From: Cheiracanthium punctorium
Taxonomy: Eukaryota; Arthropoda; Arachnida; Araneae; Cheiracanthiidae
Direction of reading: 5' to 3'
Assembly: GCA_038373885.1 (NCBI GenBank)
Contig: JAWZYV010011909.1
Coordinates: 124,001-188,000 of the forward strand
Length of the DNA: 64,000 nucleotides
Below the pieces are notes generated by a model. The model saw only the letters and a list, made by a program, of their open reading frames with translations. It made no database searches and was not told where the DNA came from. Shown in pieces: positions 44,936 to 56,135 of the stretch. How positions within the stretch are numbered: position 1 is the stretch's first letter; the number at the start of each line of letters is the position of its first letter. The position numbers were made by a program, and so were the translations under genes.

Positions 44936-46971
44936 AAAGTAAATGAAAAATTTAAATTTAATTTACTCATCAAAAGCTTTAGCGGAAATGTTTACCTTCA
45001 ATTGAAAAAACGGGATTGTTTTTATATTGTTGCGAGCAGAGTTCGAGCTAAATTGAAGATAAAAATACTTTTCTCTACCAATACTTTAATTATTCTATCA
45101 ATTATGAATTCTATTTAACCTTTTCATTATTATTATTTTCATTGCTTGTCTACAAACTTCTTTTTCAATAGAATTATTCGAGACCTTTGATATAGTATTT
45201 GTATGTATAGTAAAGTTTTAAAAAATACATATAAATGTAAAGTGTTCGTTTTGTGCAAGTTTACTTTTAATGCACATTTTAATTATGATAAATAGGTTTG
45301 CATAAATTCATTTCGTATGAATCATGAATCTTAGAAAATGACATTTGTGTTTCAAGAAAAATACTCTACAAAAGAATTTATTATAAAAAAAAATAGCCGT
45401 ACATGATATTTTCCAAAAATTTTAAGTGAATATATATAAATGTATGAATTATTTCTTTTTTAATTTCGTATTTCGAGTATGAAATTTAATTAAATAATTT
45501 CCTATAAATCTATAGTAATTATTTGATAAATTAACGAGTAATGTACATTATTGCAGCGTACACGTTTTTCTTGTTGAAAGATAAAGTGTACCTGTTTTGC
45601 ATTGCACTAAACTATATTAATCAATTATGATTAGAAAAAAATCAACCCTTTTTTGTCAGAAGAACCTATGAGATGACACAAGTGCGTGCCAATTTTTAAA
45701 ACTGTCGGCTAGAAACACTGCCATTCTTTAATTCTCAAAAAATATTAAAATAACAGTCCAACTGTTGATAAATTCAGATACTCTTCTAAAGAATTATGTA
45801 ATCAGTGAATTCATTCAGTGTCTTTTTAAAGCTTTTATTGTAAACGTATGTAATTGTATAACTTTCTTTTATATATTTTTTAACTCTTAATTAACGTTTT
45901 AAAACTTGTTACTTAAAATTACATTTTTCACTGTAGATTTGTTCCAGCATGAAGCTATGTGTTCACATTAATATTAATCTTGATACCCTAAGGTTATTGA
46001 TTCAGCAAATAACAGTTACTTATTAAAGAAATACAGCTACAAGACTCTTAATATAATTGTAATCTTGTTCATAAGTTATTCTTCAAAAGTTTATAAAGTG
46101 AGAAAGAAATATTTTCAGATGTTTGATCTCAAACCATACAAAATTATATATCAAAATCCATTCGATGATAACTGAAAATTTATATTTAACAGAAGATGTG
46201 AATATTGATAATATATTGTTGGTGAACAATGTTATTTCTATTTAAATTTTGAAATAAAATATTAAGTTAAAAATTTGTTTGGAAAATTTTTGTTTATGGA
46301 ATGCTGAAGTTTAACGCATGTTGAAAAAGTAAGATTATCACTGTACCATACAACTCTTTTTCTATGTATCGGTGGTACAGCTTGACACGAACACATATAA
46401 TCAAGTGGAAGAGCCTCTGCAAAAGAAAAGATAGACTTCATAAAGTATTAATTTTTTTAAATAACGATTTTTATAGTTTCTCAAAAAGTTATTTGACTAG
46501 GCACACCCATTCAATAAAAGCACTGCAGTGTGAGAAAAATTCCCCATATTTGTTTTATAAGTAATTGATTTTTTTTCAAGAAACATACAACTGAAAAGTA
46601 ATAAGTATATCCTCTATACTATATTCTTATAAATACAGGGTGACCCAAACAGTTGGTAACACTCTTTAGTTGTTTTTTATCTTTCACAGATAAGTGGACA
46701 ACGCAAATTGAAAAAATGTTCAAAATGAGGTAGCAAAAAAAAGCCTACGTAAATAAAAAAAATTCTCTCAACTTTCAAAATGAGACACTTTTTAAAGATC
46801 CCCATACAAAAAAAAAAAAATCTTAATAACACGGACCTCCAAACAAAATTTGAGAACTATATCCTAAAAAGTGACAGAGATTTGAAGATAAATATATGTT
46901 GACTTACACCACTTTTTAATTACTAGCCAAGGAAAAAAAATAAATCGCGCCAAAGGATCCTGTTTGAAGTG
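44936..46971. other. AT-rich non-coding stretch
   Basis: No gene. A terminus-like TACAGGGTGACCCAAACAG at about 46636-46654 resembles a mariner end, but no partner end or transposase was found nearby. Confidence 0.5.
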
Positions 46972-47100
46972 TTGTACGGGCCGACCAGATTGCATGGTGG
47001 GCAAAGCACCATACTACGGTTTCAGGCTTAACTACCGGCGGTCGGGGTTAGATCCTCGATTGACAGTGGCTATCATTGTGTCCGTCCCTTCATAGGGGCG
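46972..47100 (+). repeat. tRNA-derived SINE-like repeat
   Basis: A head with GATTGCATGGTGGGCAAAGC and the B-box-like GGGGTTAGATCCTCG (about 47044-47058) indicates tRNA ancestry. The anticodon-arm region is long and no closed cloverleaf is evident. Confidence 0.45.
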
Positions 47101-47270
47101 ACGTTGGTCCACTAGGTGGCCCCATAATAAAGAGACCGACAACTCCGGCATTAGTAGTTGCCAGAGGCCTGCCATTTTGGAAAAAAAAAAAGTACGGAAA
47201 CATTGATAGAACATAACTTTTTGATCTATAGGAATAAACGTTTGCATTCAAATTACTGTATAGCCCCTGA

Positions 47271-47444
47271 CAGTGGCGTAGACAGACATTTTTCATGGGG
47301 GGGGATTACGACTACTGCAACTCGTCGTATATGTATACGTGAGTGTAATACGGGAGTGAAGAATATACATTTTATTTGACAAAAAATTCCTCATGGGGGA
47401 GGGTTTGTGACCCCCCTATCCCCCACCCCTTGGCTACGCCCCTG
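47271..47444. mobile_element. hAT-type MITE, 174 bp
   Basis: The ends are CAGTGGCGTAGACAGACA and, in reverse complement, CAGGGGCGTAGCCAAGGG. The flanking octamers GCCCCTGA (47263-47270) and GTACCTGA (47445-47452) match at 6 of 8. The G-rich/C-rich subterminal tracts near both ends are typical of GCGTAGCCA-type hAT MITEs. Confidence 0.75.
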
Positions 47445-47932
47445 GTACCTGACCAGTTTTGTTTAGACGTAACTCAAACATTTTATGACGAAAGGCTGAA
47501 ATTCAGTACATCAGCTCATTTGTGTATGGGGTGCATTTTACTAATGGGAATTATTTTTGTGTGGGGTCTTATACGAATTTAACCGTTTGACAGCTATCCA
47601 TCAAAATCCTCATACACCCTCCAATAAAAGTATTCGAGCAAGAGAGAAATTTCATATTTTAGACTTGCGAAAAATAATCGAGTTTTTGAAAAACGCACAA
47701 CTTAATAGAAATATGGAATGTCATATTTATGCGTAGCCTAACTCACATTCTATGATAAATAATTTTTAATATACGAAACCAACGTAGGAAATTTCTCTCT
47801 TGTGTACATTCCAAAAGCGCAATAGCACTGCATAGCAGTCAAACGGGTATGTAGTGTCAATTTTTGAAGTGTCAATTTGAAAATTAACGCAAGGAATTGT
47901 TTTTTAACATAATTTTTTTTCAACATTTTTTC

Positions 47933-48110
47933 CAGGCCGTACCCAGAAAAAAATTTCGGGAAGGGTCCAAAAATTAAGGAGGCGGGCCAAATGATGAAAA
48001 AGGATGAATGTTTCACAAAAAGGCTTCATAATTATTATTTTGTTAACAAAATTATAAATTTCGGGGGGGGGGAACCCCCAGATCCACCCCCCACCCCGGG
48101 TACGGCCTTG
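47933..48110. mobile_element. hAT-type MITE, 178 bp, perfect 8-bp duplication
   Basis: CAGGCCGTACCCAG at the left and CAAGGCCGTACCCGGG (reverse complement) at the right form the termini. ATTTTTTC is duplicated at 47925-47932 and 48111-48118. The interior is G/C-homopolymer rich and non-coding. Confidence 0.85.
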
Positions 48111-48601
48111 ATTTTTTCTATCTACATTGCCCCCCTTATCTCAAATGGATAAAGAATTACAACACTCTAGCATCTTTTCGGGACCTTATTTTTTAATGAA
48201 AAGCATTAAAAAAATAGGATCTTTTTTCATACCTCGAATATATAAATCATCTCGAACATTTTACTCAGAGAGTGTACAGTGACGCAGAAGCAATCAATAC
48301 ACTCCATTAAAACACTCTTACTCCCATTACAATTTGTCGGAGCATCTTCTAAACAAGTCCCCATGCATCGAGATGAAATTTAGACGAAATAATGAACAAG
48401 ATAATCTCAGAATATTTTTAAAGGCAGACAGTGGAAATATGCCTTAATAGGCGATCTAAAATCGTGCTTAAAAATGAATGAAAAATGAAATATGCCTAGT
48501 GATTGTCTCAGTCAGCTGTTCCTAACCGCTGCAGTGCTCCCACCACGTTAGGGGGAGCGATATAAACAGGCAAAAATCAAGTAATATAATTCATGTTTTA
48601 A

Positions 48602-49010
48602 CCCTTTGAAGCGCAACCCTCTCCTAATGCCGAAAAAAGGGCAGCCGTGCCACAGCCAGCTGTCGTCAAAAAAGGGTCTATAGAACTGTGGCACGCGATG
48701 AACGTTTCGATCGTCCGTCATCTTGCTGGTAGTCAAGCCGAGCGATGGCAACGGCTGCCCTTTTTTCAGCATTGGGCAATCTATCCAGCTGTTCTCGCAT
48801 TCTTCCATTTTTCAGCAGATGTCAGTGCTGTTAAAAATAATACGTGACCATTTTTTTACGGGAAATGACGTGCTAAAAAGTAAAGGATTCTCGTGGAGCT
48901 ATGTCACCCGCAACTACTTTTATAGAAATCAAATCTATTCTTCGTGACTGGCAACAGTCAAAACGTCAGAGTTTGGTGTTCCCAGAGCGGGAACACTGCG
49001 CGTTAAAGGG
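48602..49010. mobile_element. TTAA-site hairpin MITE, copy lacking part of one hairpin arm
   Basis: TTAA flanks both sides (48598-48601, 49011-49014). The ends match the copy at 21999-22515. The left hairpin arm is mostly gone: the sequence jumps from AAAAGGGCAGCCG to TGCCACAGCCAGCTG, shortening the element to 409 bp and destroying the long palindrome. Confidence 0.85.
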
Positions 49011-49065
49011 TTAAAAAATTAGCTTATTTTTATTTTTACTCCAAAGCATATTTATTTCCCCTTAA

Positions 49066-49466
49066 CCCTTCAACTCGCTGTGTCCTCAACGTGAGGACAC
49101 GAAACTCCGACGTTTTGACTGTTGTCAGTCGCGAAGAATAAATATGATTTGTATAAAAACAAATCTTGAGCGTGACATAGTTACACAAAAATCCTTTACC
49201 TCTTAGCAAATCATTTCCCGTAAAAATTCTCGATTGCTTGCAAAACTGTCGGGATTACTTTTAACAGCACTGGCATCTCCTGAAAACTGGAGAATACGAT
49301 GGAAATGCATCGATATTGAAGAACAACTAGATAGTCTGCCCAATGATTGAAAAAAGGAAGCCATTACCATCGCTCCATTTAAGTACGAGCAAGATGGCGG
49401 GTCGATCGAATCGTTAATCTCGTGCCACAGATGTAGAGAGCATTTTTGACACAGCCAGCTGTGTCT
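49066..49466. mobile_element. Diverged TTAA-site MITE, truncated
   Basis: TTAA (49062-49065) precedes CCCTTCAACTCGCTGTGTCC. The body follows the 44.4-kb copy at lower identity (GACGTTTTGACTGTTGTCAG and AAGATGGCGGGTCGATCGAA) and stops at GACACAGCCAGCTGTGTC, i.e. at the middle of the palindrome, where another repeat begins. Confidence 0.65.
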
Positions 49467-49483
49467 TTTTCTTCCTTATGCCA

Positions 49484-49945
49484 TTAACTCGGAAAGAGTA
49501 TCACTATTCCTGAGTGCGCCGTATTTTGCTTCCTTGTTCCATAAAACTCATCTTTGGCTTCAAAATCCATTTTAAAATTGCCAACTAAAACTGTTTTACA
49601 ATCTTCGCCAAGCATATTCGAACTATACTTCTTCATTTTAAATACTCTTTGGAATGTGCATAATAATCCATGAGTGTGCCGCGTTTGATTTTTTTCGCTC
49701 CACAAACACTTCTTCAGAATTGAAATCTATATTAAAATCACCTACCAAAACTGCTTAATAATCTTCGTCAGGGATATTCTAACTATGCTTCACCTTTATA
49801 AATACCATTTGGAAATAGTGTCATAATCTATGAGTGTACCGTTTTCGTCTTACCTGTACCATAAAACACTTCTCCGGAATTGAAATCTATACTAAAACCC
49901 CCTGCTTAATCTACTTTACAGTCTTCGCCAGGCATTTGCGTGAGG
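49484..49945 (-). repeat. Dispersed compound repeat (copy 2, inverted)
   Basis: This is the minus-strand copy of the family at 6270-6604 and 61225-61615. Three sub-units each have a CACTCA-GA-TA-TGATAC landmark and a unit translating like CKTVLVGNFKMDF. As at 61.1-61.2 kb, it directly abuts a piece of the TTAA hairpin MITE family. Confidence 0.6.
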
Positions 49946-52900
49946 CAACCTCCGTGAATGGTATAGAGGTGTACATTGAATATATAAAAACCTTGGATTG
50001 TCGCACTTTAAAATGAAAGAAGTTCACTGTAGTTTTATTGTGACATAATAAAAAATATTTAATTTAAAGGTGACTGGTAGCATAGCAAAAAGAAGCGTGA
50101 ACCTGTTAGGCAGAGACAAAAGCGTTGAGTGATTGAAAAAGGGTCTGGGAACACAGAAAGCAAGCCTGGCGACAGAACTGAGCGCTAGAAGGGACGGTCG
50201 CCAAATAAATCGCCAGCTTGAAAAAAATGATAAGAATCGTTAGGCGGAATGCATGTTTACCAAAATTTAAATATGTTTCGCCAAGGGGTTAAATGTAAGG
50301 CGACTTCGTAACCAAAGCAGTATTATTGAAAACCCGTGAGACCGAGATCCAATAAATTTGGTCTGATCAAATAGATTTGGATAGACTAAAGGCGCCAACA
50401 AAATGCATTGCAGAAGTTAAAACCAAAGTAATTTAAGAAACAAATAGTATTAAGGATAGAGATGGGGCTTTCAAAGTGGCAAAAAGTATTAAATTTAAAA
50501 TAGGTAAAGAAAAATCAAAATTAATTGTAAATATGTGTTGAACTACATGGAACTGACTATGTTTGGTGCGGAAGAAAGGGTTCTAATGCGTATTAACGTT
50601 ATGTCTGGAGAAAACCGTCCGAAACTCCCAGAGCGTCAGATCGACAGCCAGACGGAACGCTGGACCTTCATACTTCAGCCGTCCATCATGTTCAGCGACT
50701 GGCATGGAACACGCGAGAACTGTGCATCTTAACGAGATTAAAAATAACGAAACTGAAAACAGCACAAAAGTAGAAAACAAAACCCATGACATTTGATGCA
50801 AGAAATCTCGTTCAACACCGGAACCCCTGCCTCGTTCACACAGCTTGACCCATAGTACGATTCCTTTCAGCACTATAAAACACTGTCGAAATACACGCTT
50901 GACAGAGAATTCAATCTCACTTTATAGCTGTAAACATCATTTTATTATTCACAACCATTACAAAATCATCTTACAATATTTTCTTGCAAACATCTTTCAC
51001 TAAAAAAAAAAAAACTTTAGAACACCAATAGGCAAACTACTGGATAAAATGAAAATCGCGAGCCCGCGCCATGGGGTTAGTTGGATGGATTTTTAACTGA
51101 AAAGGATGACGTTGCTTTGACGTCATTTTACGATTGTTACAACTTACAGTTTAAAAACCCAGGATGAGGAAACATGGACAAAACGATCAAGCGTTAAATC
51201 CGCGTTATTTCAATTTCATTGGCTATAAAAATCATACCTATTCACATTCATTCGTGAATATGATGTTAAAAATCCTTCTTCAGCCTTAAGGGGAAAAAAA
51301 GTCACATCGCTGTAACAAGTAATTAAAGCCTGCATGAAAATAAAAGAAAAGAGCAAATTAAAAAGCAAAACGAACTCTAGATAAAGCGAATTATAAAGTG
51401 ACTTGAATTTGTGAAACGGAGTTTTCTTTTAAACATTTTTTAAACTTAATAAAAGGTACTCTGTAAGAAACAATATTTTTTTTTCAGCGTGAAATGAATT
51501 TTCATTCATTTTAATGCTGTTTGACCGTGTGTTTATTTTGCAGTTAGGTAGAAGGTATTGACATTTTAATCGTGTCTGAATAAAAAGATAATAAAAAAAG
51601 AGGTTTTGCTGTTAATTCTAAGCATATATGTAATCTGGGAGTATTTTCTTTCGTAAATTTAAATATTTGAAAGTTGGGGGGATAGAACGGTAAGTGCATT
51701 TTAATTTTAATTTATGTGTTATTCTAATTAACGACAAGGCTTTTTTTAGTTTCTTTAAAAAATCGCTTCAAATAATTCATCGAAGATGCTTTAGAGAAAA
51801 AAATCCCATGTGAAAATGGTAAATATTTTATCATGCCATAAAGATATATGTTAATTATTTAGTGAAAATAAAAAACTGTATTTGATACTTTTAAAATCTA
51901 TGAACATTTTTGCTATAACTAAAAGTAAAAATGGATAAAAATTGAAATTTTCGTTTTCTCTTTTTGTTTATGAAATTATGGAATAGTGCATCGTTGTCAA
52001 ACTGCGAAATTTTGGACATAGCTGTATCGCTATAAACGTAATTTTGAGATAAACTGTAAAATATTTCTAACTCTTTGAGTGTTTCACTGCCATTTTTTTT
52101 TTTCAGAGAAAAACATGATATACTTTAACACAGCAAATAGAAAGAAATTTTGATTAAATGCTCAATAAATGAAAAATTGCTTACCAGGGGGAGGGGGGGG
52201 CAGGAATGAGTTCGGCAAATACAGTGAAGAACCTTTTATACCTTTTTCAAGGGACTGGGGAGGGGGGGGGGGAGACTATAAATGAGAAAAAGCATTAGCG
52301 AAATTCTCACAAGTACGTACACTTTCGTAATAACCTGCAATAAAAAGAGAGATTTAAATTAAAATACTACATATTGTATTACTACATGAAAACAAAATAC
52401 ACGAATAGGTATGTAATACTAACAGTTTTATTCTGAATTTAATGTGCAGCTAGTAGTTGTATTCACATTCATTAGGCATGTTCAACATATTTTGTAATTT
52501 TCGGCTGTATGACTATTTGGAAATGCTCTGAAAAAAAAGTTTTATTGTTCATAGTTAAAAATCCCTGTTTAACATTATCATTTAAATCGCCAAAAATTGT
52601 GTATTTTTTAATAAAATTAAAACTAGTCAAAGCTTGTTGAAAACTTGCATTACACAGTTTCTCTCCATTTCTAAAAAAAGGGGGGGGAATGAATTTTTCG
52701 ATTTCAGGAAAACGTATAAATGAAATTATTTAATGTTCAAATCTAAAGGATTTCGCCGTAACCATTCAGAAAAACGTTTAAATGATAAAAACATATAAAC
52801 GAGACAAGAATGCATCCCAGTGGTACAGAAATGACTGGAAATGCGATGAATGCTAATGTACTGCCATCTATTGGGAGAAAATTAGACTGAATTGTCAGTT

Positions 52901-52952
52901 ATATCAAGGAATACCAGTGGGATGTGGGTTGATACTGATATCAATATAAAGC
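49946..52952. other. Non-coding stretch
   Basis: No gene recognised. Two G runs (about 52187-52200 and 52258-52272) stand out. A 65-codon ORF at 50535-50732 and its antisense 50583-50873 have no domain. Confidence 0.45.
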
Positions 52953-53100
52953 CAGGGCCGGACAAACCGGACCCCCCAACCGGGGCGGCAAATTTTTAGG
53001 GGCGGCATTTTGGCTCGAATTTGAAAAATACATTTTGTATTAGCAAAGGTATTCCGAAAGATAAAAAAATATTCCGAAGAATATCATTCTATATAACTTT

Positions 53101-54845
53101 ACTAACTGATGTATCCATCCGTCATTGATGGGTTTTTACTAACCGCACGAAATTTCGTTTGCATTGTAAGAGTACAAAAAATGGAATTAGCATACTGGCA
53201 GAAATATAGAAAGCAAAGTTATAACTCTTGTGTATTGTTTAAAGATTACAGGTTAGAGAGTAACAAATTACTGAGACAAACTGTCAATAGAGAAAATATT
53301 TTACATTCAAAATTAACGTTTTCTTTTAGTGGATGAGCTTCCTACATCAAAAAGTCATTTAAAGGTGCAAAAGAAGATGCTAGTAATGAATATTAAACTG
53401 AAAAGACAATACCTGGAAAATGCTTTGTAATAGCAAGTAACCTATATTTAACACTGGAACATTTGATTGAATTATATTTTGATGATTTTACTTGATGCGC
53501 AGAGAACTTTATCAAAGTTTACGTCATACCTCAAAAATAATTCAAATTTGTAGAAAATTAAAAACCTGTAATTTTTACTAACCACCTACTTTTTAACAAA
53601 ATTTCATTTCATTCCCTTTTGTCTGACCACTAGTTGTTTTCACGAAGTGGTCACACAAAATTTTCTCAAAATAATATATAAATATATATTTAATTAGGAA
53701 GAATTCAAACAATGTTATATAACTCAATCTCCTCGTCAGTAACTGAATTTTGTTCTATTAACTTTAGAAATTTTAATATTATGCCTGAAAATTTTTGCAC
53801 AATTTTCTCAAAATTAAAAAAAATAATAATTTAAAAAAAGAAATCGACGTAATTTGTATAAGTCGAACAGCCACTTTTGTATTACCTCCAGACGCCTTAA
53901 AGTGACTCCCCCCTCTCTCCCCGCCCCCTAAAAAAGAAAAAAAATACAATGCAACTTTTACAGACCCTTTCAATTTATTCAAATCTTTAAAAAATTTCGA
54001 TGATGCTTTGTTAGCCATCATATGACCCAATTTCATTCTGTTCTCTTAATCCGTTTTTAATGGATGCCAGAACAAACTTTTTAAGCGATTTTTACAAAAT
54101 CTCAAAGTGTATGAATTATTTAAAACAATTTTGGTATCTATTGTTTCAATTAACTTACCATTCAATATAATTCCAAATTTCATTCTATTCCATTGAGCCA
54201 TTTTTTAACAAAGGGCGAACATACATTTACACACAGTTTTCAAACAACTGTTTTAAATAAAGTAAATAAAACTTTGTAAAAAACACACATAAGATGTTAT
54301 AGGTAAGAGGATACGTACGTTTCAGCCAAAAATTGTTTTGGCCTTCTTCAGTCCAAGCCCTTCGTTGCAAGCAACACAGGGAACTGAAAAGAGATAAAAC
54401 AAGCAAGATGTTGCCACAAGGGGCAAAGAAAAGTCGAACAAAACTACGGAGAGGGGAGGGGAAAAAATATAAATAAAAAAAGGGAAGGGAAAGAAGCACA
54501 AAAATACAGAAATAAAAAAGGAATAAATAAATAAATAAATAAAAAAGGGGAACACACGAATACAAACACACACACACGAAAAAAGAAAACAGAACAAAAC
54601 AAAACAAAACAAATAGAACACATTTTTTTTTTATTAAAAACCACGAACAGGACAGCACATTAACTGTTTTAAATCTCAAACCTTTTAAACGAATTAGAAA
54701 TATTTTAGCACCTGCAGTTTAAATTAAGTTGCCACTTTTGGTGTTGCTATAAAATTAATTTCATTCGCTTCAGTTGTATATATGTGATTTGCAGACAAAT
54801 ATTTACTCATTTTGCATAGATTTTTCACAAGGTTTCCAGTTGGAT
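53101..54845 (-). mobile_element. Diverged Helitron-like insertion with degenerate monomers
   Basis: ACTAACTGATGTATCCATCC...GATGGG (53101-53130) parallels the 3' end ACTAGCTGAAGTACCCGTCC...GACGGG of the element at 59419. The next 150 bases match too (AAAGCAAAGTTATAACT and GATTACAGGTTAGAGAGTAA). Degenerate monomers with CCAATTTCATTCT-type words lie at about 53740-54210 and 54750-54840. Between them is a simple-sequence-rich block (54420-54620: AAAT, ACAC and ACAAA runs). Confidence 0.55.
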
Positions 54846-54851
54846 TCAAAT

Positions 54852-55877
54852 TAGACTTTGTTAATGAAATTCAACAAGCCAAATACTATCCCATATTTCT
54901 AGATTGCTTTCCTGATGGCAAAAAAAAATGGAACAAATCGCATTCTTGGTAAGGTATAAAGTTATTGACAAATCTAGTTCCAATGAGGCTACCGTTAAAG
55001 TTGATGAAAGAATTTTAAGTTTTTGTTTCAGTGATTTGGCTTCAGGATTATTTAACTCTCTCAAACAGTTCATGTTCGTATTATCTATTATTATTTGGTA
55101 TAAAATCTTCAATTCCATGAATCCATTAAGAAAGCTATTGCAGTCAAAAGACAACAATCTGTTCTAGAACTCTTAAGAAACTGTAAAGATTTTTTTGTAA
55201 GGAGCTTCGATTGGATGTTATTTTAAATGAAATGTTCTGTTATGCAAGAGAAATGACCGGCGAGATAGTATTCTGGCTAACACTGAGTTTACGCAGCCAC
55301 GTAACATATTAATTTTGATTGCGAAGCACGAGATGATCTGGTGAGAGATACTAAATTAAAATTCAAGATAGTTTTATTTTTTACAGTAAGCAAAGCGATT
55401 AATACCTTAGAATGCAGATTTAATAAGTACCCAATGTAATTATTTCAAATTTTTGCACGGCATATATGAGTTAAAAGATCCTCCTAAAAGTCCTAATTAA
55501 ACATTGTAACACAGTGTAACAGTGTTAGCACTGTGTAAAGTGTAAACAATTGGGGTTAATGCTGACCGATGGAGAATCGGGGAATATAAACGCGCTTGAT
55601 CTAGTAAATGAAATAGTGTCAGTTACGGCCTTATTAGGCAAAAAGGAAAGCCCAATTTAAATTTTTAAGCTAATTTCAACTCTAGATTTTACACGCACAT
55701 CTTGCTATTGCTTAGAGAATTTCGCTTTCTTTGCCGATAAGTGTGGCAAGTGCACAGAAGAGTTTGTCAAAATTAAAGTTAACTAAAAATTTCTTATGTT
55801 CCACAACTCTTCCAGATACGTTAAATAATTTAACTACATTGGCTATCAAGCATGAATTAGTTGAAAAACTGATTTAA
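54852..55877 (+). pseudogene. hAT transposase relic (ZMYM1-like type)
   Basis: At the start, EIQQAKYYPIFLDC corresponds to the block around the first catalytic aspartate of hAT transposases. After a frameshift, MEQIAFLVRYKVID continues the catalytic region. PLRKLLQSKDNN (about 55120-55155) and pieces around 55290-55480 (ARDDLVRDTKLKFK) follow in other frames. The C-terminal dimerisation region is clear at 55731-55877: LPISVASAQKSLSKLKLTKN, then a LNNLTTLAIKHELVEKL segment and a stop. The family is the repressor-like/ZMYM1-type hAT group, inferred from these blocks. Multiple frameshifts and stops make it non-functional. Confidence 0.8.
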
Positions 55878-56135
55878 GAGAAAAAGTCAGGAATTAAAAG
55901 TCAGAAAAAGAACTCTTGATTTTTCTCTCTTTCTTTTGGTTTTTAGCTTAATGTGTGGTTTTTAATAAATATGGTTTTTTCTTATGCTGTGTTATGTTTA
56001 AAGAGCTATTCCAGTTTTATAGGCATGAAAACAGAATCTGTAAAAATTTATTTCTTTTAATAGTACTTTTACTGGGGGGGGGGGCGACATTTTATATTTT
56101 TGTCCGGGGCCGCAAAACTGTTAGGGCCGGCCCTG

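Larger units (their letters stand above)
52953..56135 (+). mobile_element. Decayed hAT transposon, 3.2 kb, containing Helitron-like sequence
   Basis: The element starts CAGGGCCGGACAAACCGG and its right end reads CAGGGCCGGCCCTAACAG in reverse complement, sharing the first nine bases. ATAAAGC occurs on both sides (52946-52952 and 56136-56142), a near-complete 8-base hAT-type duplication. G-rich subterminal blocks (GGGGCGGCATTTTG; GGGGGCGACATTTT) also match. A transposase relic occupies about 54852-55877. The first part (from about 53101) is Helitron-like sequence matching 59.4-60.7 kb. Confidence 0.75.

Noticed and set aside
46636..46654. Mariner-like terminus TACAGGGTGACCCAAACAG
   Set aside because: No partner inverted repeat or transposase fragment was found at a plausible distance.
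54227..54679. 150-codon minus-strand ORF rich in Phe, Leu and Tyr
   Set aside because: It is produced by low-complexity A-rich, AAAT, ACAC and ACAAA runs, with no conserved domain.
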